A stretch of DNA of 15,272 nt from an uncultured Acetatifactor sp. GTDB taxonomy: Bacteria > Bacillota > Clostridia > Lachnospirales > Lachnospiraceae. The translations under genes and the position numbers were made by a program. Where the stretch lies: NCBI GenBank assembly GCA_947644185.1, contig CANRZC010000020.1, positions 1 to 15,272 on the forward strand, given 5' to 3'. The notes under the pieces were generated by a model. It saw nothing but the letters and a program-made list of their open reading frames with translations. It did no database searches and had not been told where the DNA came from. Position 1 is the stretch's first letter; each line of letters opens with the position of its first letter. Below are positions 12,587-15,272 of the stretch, piece after piece.

Positions 12587-13840
12587 CTAAAATTCCCTGA
12601 TGGACAGATCCCCGCTGACGCTGGATACCTTCACCGAATGGCCGCCGCTGCCATATTGGCCCTGGGCATTGCGTCTCTTGCTGTCAAAGGAGAGTACCTG
12701 GTCAAAAAAGGTATTGCACTGGCCACTGGTGGTGCTGAAGCGGAAATCAAAGGCCGCTGTCTTCGGCAGCTTTACATCCACTGTACCGCTGGTGGTGGAA
12801 ATATCCAGATCTCCAGACAGCTCAGCCAAGGAGATATAAATATCCCCAGACACAGAATGGGCTGTACCGGCTCCCTTTCCATCCGAAATAACAAGCTCTC
12901 CACTGGTAGTCTCCATCCCAAAATCCCCTTCCAGGCTCCTCACCTGTATATCCCCGGAGGTGCTCTCCGCCTCCAGTCCACTTTGTCCCTCGTCCAACCG
13001 GACATTGCCGCTGGTGGTGGACAGGCTCACAGCACCTGACACCTGTCCCAGAGAGATATCACCGCTGGTGGTAGAGATCTGGCAGGGGCCTTCCAGCCCG
13101 GACAATTTGATCTCCCCGCTGGTAGAGGTAATCTCCGCTCTGCCCTCTGCCTGGCCTACTGTGATGTCACCGCTGGTGGTGGAAATGTCCACAGCTGCTG
13201 CCGAAGCAGAGTCCAGACGGACGCTGCCACTGGTAGAGGATATTCCCGCATTTTCCGCCTGTATCTCCGGGAACCATATGTCACCGCTGGTGCTGGAGGT
13301 CTGCATCTTCCCTGCCTGTACTTTTGAAAACAGCACATCACCGCTGGTAGTGGTCACTGTAAGGCTGTCCTGCAGCCTCATTTCCACCTCCGAGGACACA
13401 TCCCCGCTGACAGTCTTCACGGCCAGGGTCTTAAGTCCCTGGGCAAGCTCCGGAGGCAGATAAATCTCCATATAGGCTCCCTGAACGTGAATGCCAAAGA
13501 AAGAAAACAGATTCCTCCTGGCCCCCCGTATCACAAGCTCCCCATTTTTTAGCTCCACAGAGGAAAGCTGGTTTTTGTCAGGTTCAAAGTTCATGTACTC
13601 CCGCACCACCACTTCCTCCCCTGTGCCCTGGTAGAAAACCACGTCTGTAGAATTCTTTCCGTAGTCGATCTTAAGGCTTTCGATCCCCTCTGCCGGCACT
13701 TTCTTCTCCTGCACCAGGGAGTAGTTTTGCAGGTCTGCCCCTGAGGGTATCCCCCTGGTGAGAAATATGCCTAGCACCGCGCAGGCAGAAAGCATCAGCA
13801 CGCTGAGCAATACAATCATTACAATTTGCAATCGTTTCAT
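12587..13840 (-). CDS. DUF4097 beta-helix repeat protein, membrane-anchored
   Basis: A 417-residue surface-exposed protein. Residues 5-27 are hydrophobic and would act as signal or anchor; LSAC (17-20) fits a lipobox, yet the hydrophobic run continues past Cys20, so a transmembrane anchor is equally possible. Residues about 35-140 form a beta-rich N-terminal domain. From about 143 to 412 come some fourteen rungs marked by (T/S)(T/V)SG(D/E)(I/V), spaced mostly 18-19 residues, the hallmark of DUF4097/adhesin-like right-handed beta-helices. The ATG at 13840 is preceded by GAAAGGGGCC. It follows the HAAS-domain gene by 36 bp, forming the PadR-HAAS-DUF4097 module known from many Firmicutes. Molecular function is unknown; a structural or sensing role at the envelope is inferred. 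Confidence 0.92.
   Translation of the reverse strand: MKRLQIVMIVLLSVLMLSACAVLGIFLTRGIPSGADLQNYSLVQEKKVPAEGIESLKIDYGKNSTDVVFYQGTGEEVVVREYMNFEPDKNQLSSVELKNGELVIRGARRNLFSFFGIHVQGAYMEIYLPPELAQGLKTLAVKTVSGDVSSEVEMRLQDSLTVTTTSGDVLFSKVQAGKMQTSSTSGDIWFPEIQAENAGISSTSGSVRLDSASAAAVDISTTSGDITVGQAEGRAEITSTSGEIKLSGLEGPCQISTTSGDISLGQVSGAVSLSTTSGNVRLDEGQSGLEAESTSGDIQVRSLEGDFGMETTSGELVISDGKGAGTAHSVSGDIYISLAELSGDLDISTTSGTVDVKLPKTAAFDFRFSTTSGQCNTFFDQVLSFDSKRRNAQGQYGSGGHSVKVSSVSGDLSIREF
12605..13414 (-). repeat. degenerate TTSGD-type repeats of the DUF4097 protein
   Basis: About fourteen rungs carry the signature (T/S)(T/V)SG followed by a hydrophobic strand. Middle units are 18 or 19 residues long (54 or 57 bp), the last ones 20-21 with a longer loop before the final rung. 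At DNA level the plus strand shows repeated CCGCTGGT(G/A)GT blocks. The units differ outside the core, so this is an old structural repeat rather than a fresh expansion. Confidence 0.85.
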
Positions 13841-13876
13841 CTTGGCCCCTTTCTTAGCTTCCCAAAGTTTTACTTT

Positions 13877-14554
13877 TCAGCTACTGTGCTTTAGATTAAA
13901 CACCAGCACTTCTATCATCTGGGCACAGGCTCCCACAAAAAAGAGAAGCCAGGTGATCTCCCAGCGGAAGGTGGTCATGCTGATGGCAAAATACACCAGT
14001 AGTGTCACCAGCCAGATAATCATGCTGATAGAGCGTCTGATGGCCCTTTCCCTGCCGCCGCTATGGGCAGCCTCCTTGTACAGCTCCACCAGGTTCTCCT
14101 CTTTTTTATTGTGGGTGGGGTACATATTCGCCGCATACACCAGCATGCAGGTAGGCGGAATGCATATCAGTCCTGCCAGCGCAAGCCCTAGGATTCCTCC
14201 CGTTGATGACATAAAATAAAACATGTCATTCACCACCATACAGGCAATGAAAACCACCCCTGCAAAGATATAAATCCCCACAGCAGCGGCTGTGAGCATG
14301 GCCTTTTTCTTCCGATCCTTCTCCGGCAGCGTAAATAGACTTTTCTCTTTCAGATCCTCAAACAATTCTGTCACATCCCCGATGGAGCTGATGACATTCT
14401 GAAACGCGTCCTCCTCCTGATAGCCTTCACTGATCAGGTCCTGGTACTTCTCTATGGTATTTTGTGTCATCTCCTCCTTCAGCTCCATGGCCTTTCTGGT
14501 CCCTGGCGCCTCCGCAAACAATTCATTGATATGCTTTCTGATCTTCTCGTTCAT
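13877..14554 (-). CDS. HAAS-domain (DUF1700-like) integral membrane protein
   Basis: A 225-residue protein whose first 70 residues form the helical HAAS domain: MNEKIRKHINELF, then ELKEEMTQN and AFQNVISSIGDV. Four membrane helices follow at about 86-108, 118-142, 176-193 and 199-219. An in-frame ATG at 14575 lies seven codons upstream, but the ATG at 14554 has AAAGGAAAGAG at better spacing and matches the usual family start. It sits between PadR (41 bp upstream) and the DUF4097 gene (36 bp downstream). In this recurring module the HAAS protein is thought to act with the PadR regulator and the surface protein, but no biochemical role is established. Charged residues dominate the cytoplasmic loop at about 145-175. 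Confidence 0.9.
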   Translation of the reverse strand: MNEKIRKHINELFAEAPGTRKAMELKEEMTQNTIEKYQDLISEGYQEEDAFQNVISSIGDVTELFEDLKEKSLFTLPEKDRKKKAMLTAAAVGIYIFAGVVFIACMVVNDMFYFMSSTGGILGLALAGLICIPPTCMLVYAANMYPTHNKKEENLVELYKEAAHSGGRERAIRRSISMIIWLVTLLVYFAISMTTFRWEITWLLFFVGACAQMIEVLVFNLKHSS

Positions 14555-14595
14555 GGTCTCTTTCCTTTCTGACATATGTCAAAGCTTTTCCTTTC

Positions 14596-14919
14596 TCATT
14601 TTAACAGCTCATCGATGGTGGCTTTGGCTTCCTCCCAGTCCCGCTTGTATGCCTGGTAGGCCTCTCTGCCCTGCTCTGTAATGGAATAATACCGGCGTCT
14701 GGCCCCTACTGTCTCATCTCCCCAGTAGGTATGTATGTAGCCGGCCTGTTCCAGCCGCCTAAAGGCAGAGTACAGCGTGGCCTCCTTCAGCTCACATCGG
14801 TTGTCGGTCTTTTTCATGATGTCCTTGTTGATCTGGTAGCCATAGCTGTCTTGCTCCAACAGATGGGATAAAATAATAGCCTCTGTATGCCCCCGCAAAA
14901 TATCGGACGTAATTGACAT
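14596..14919 (-). CDS. PadR-family transcriptional regulator
   Basis: A 107-residue DNA-binding protein of the short PadR (subfamily 2-like) type. The N-terminal winged helix starts at LRGHTEAIILSHL and continues with DSYGYQINKDI, ATLYSAFRRLEQAGYI (recognition helix, about 47-62) and a wing with GARRRYYSIT (72-81). A single C-terminal helix for dimerisation follows (about 83-107). PadR proteins are usually repressors released by small ligands. The ATG at 14919 follows GAAAGGAG at 7-base spacing. It is the first gene of the PadR-HAAS-DUF4097 run, and its promoter overlaps an inverted repeat, so autoregulation of the module is likely. Confidence 0.95.
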   Translation of the reverse strand: MSITSDILRGHTEAIILSHLLEQDSYGYQINKDIMKKTDNRCELKEATLYSAFRRLEQAGYIHTYWGDETVGARRRYYSITEQGREAYQAYKRDWEEAKATIDELLK

Positions 14920-14941
14920 AGTGTATCTCCTTTCTGGTTAC

Positions 14942-14970
14942 ACTATATTACAATATACCTCGTCTGTCAA
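14942..14970 (-). promoter_or_regulatory. strong promoter of the PadR-led operon
   Basis: On the minus strand a perfect -35 TTGACA (14965-14970), a 17-bp spacer and -10 TATAGT (14942-14947, five of six) give an almost ideal sigma-A-type promoter. Transcription would begin near 14935, leaving a 5' leader of roughly 15 bases before the PadR start codon. Such a strong promoter would need a repressor to be regulated. Confidence 0.8.
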
Positions 14971-14978
14971 TGTATATT
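14952..14978. promoter_or_regulatory. candidate PadR operator
   Basis: AATATAC (14952-14958) and GTATATT (14972-14978) form a perfect 7-bp inverted repeat with a 13-bp spacer. The dyad covers the whole -35 element and much of the -10/-35 spacer, a position where a bound dimer would block RNA polymerase. Half-sites are 20 bp apart, two helical turns, as expected for a winged-helix dimer. Assignment to PadR rests on autoregulation being common in this family. Confidence 0.5.
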
Positions 14979-15015
14979 TCTATTTGCAGTATATATTTTT
15001 GTAATTGGTCCTGTG

Positions 15016-15272
15016 CTACAGGGAGCGATGACGGTTCCGAAAGTCTCTTGGAGAAACACCATATGCCTTTTTAAATACCATGGAGAAATACTGTGAAGTG
15101 TCAAATCCTGTTTGGGACGCAATGTTCTGTATAGATTCATTTGTGTTCACAAGCAGTTCTGAGGCCTTATTCAATCTGGTTTGGGTGATATACTCAGAAA
15201 GAGGTATGCCCCGCAATTGTTTATATAATTGGTGTTGATGTAAAGAGTGCAAAAAATGTACAGGCAACTCTT
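15016..15272 (-). CDS. AraC-family transcriptional regulator, C-terminal part (5' end beyond right edge)
   Basis: The frame is open from the right edge to a TAG at 15016, giving 85 codons. It encodes the C-terminal AraC/XylS DNA-binding domain: remnants of the first helix-turn-helix ending GIPLSEYITQTRLNKASELL, then the second with ESIQNIASQTGFDTSQYFSMVFKKAYGVSPRDFR, which is the family signature split here into NIASQTGFDTSQYF and FKKAYGVSP. A TTG at 15267 could be read as a start, but the domain clearly needs upstream sequence. The first helix-turn-helix appears about three residues shorter than usual (LYKQLRGIP). Target genes and effector cannot be seen. It lies upstream of the PadR operon, which has its own promoter, so the two are probably independent. 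Confidence 0.9.
   Translation of the reverse strand, partial: ELPVHFLHSLHQHQLYKQLRGIPLSEYITQTRLNKASELLVNTNESIQNIASQTGFDTSQYFSMVFKKAYGVSPRDFRNRHRSL

Noticed and set aside
15010..15022. CCTGT-N3-ACAGG dyad matching the one at 6178-6190
   Set aside because: Short five-base arms; this copy sits on the AraC stop codon rather than at a promoter, so a shared operator is unlikely.

Overview
This window looks like chromosomal DNA of a Gram-positive anaerobe of the Clostridia, most likely the Lachnospiraceae. That is inferred from strong AGGAGG-type ribosome binding sites, moderate GC, a PadR/HAAS/DUF4097 gene set, BcrA-type ABC ATPases beside small sensor kinases, and a lipoprotein with a Gly/Ser-rich linker. 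No RNA gene, insertion sequence, phage gene or CRISPR array was seen.

Layout. (1) 1-6064, minus strand: a five-gene run reading response regulator, histidine kinase, beta-propeller-like lipoprotein, ABC ATPase and large ABC permease (cut by the left edge). It starts from a strong extended -10 promoter at 6111-6139. Joints are overlapping or very tight, except for 105 bp before the lipoprotein that hold a large hairpin able to cover the Shine-Dalgarno sequence. (2) 6065-6290: a divergent control region with a near-consensus promoter in each direction and a 13-bp direct repeat spaced two helical turns. (3) 6291-8015, plus: a half-size ABC exporter. (4) 8016-8129: a promoter preceded by three 11-bp direct repeats, a layout typical of OmpR/PhoB-family sites. 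(5) 8130-10894, plus: a BcrA/LanF-type ABC ATPase, a six-helix permease and a small histidine kinase with no regulator gene of its own. (6) 10905-14919, minus: aldo/keto reductase, Nudix hydrolase, a DUF4097 repeat protein, a HAAS-domain membrane protein and a PadR regulator. The PadR promoter overlaps a clean inverted repeat. (7) 15016 to the right edge, minus: the C-terminal end of an AraC-family regulator.

How it may work together. The left 11 kb packs three ABC transport systems, two sensor kinases and one response regulator. This resembles peptide-antibiotic or envelope-stress sensing and immunity modules (BcrAB, LanFEG), but no peptide precursor or modification gene is visible, so resistance or detoxification is more likely than production. 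Two features stand out: two kinases share a neighbourhood with a single regulator, and both kinases carry short in-frame tandem repeats at the entrance to the ATP-binding domain. The PadR/HAAS/DUF4097 module on the right is a recurring Firmicutes arrangement of unknown physiological role. Motifs and residue positions were read directly from the sequence; functions rest on family knowledge; regulatory links are inference.
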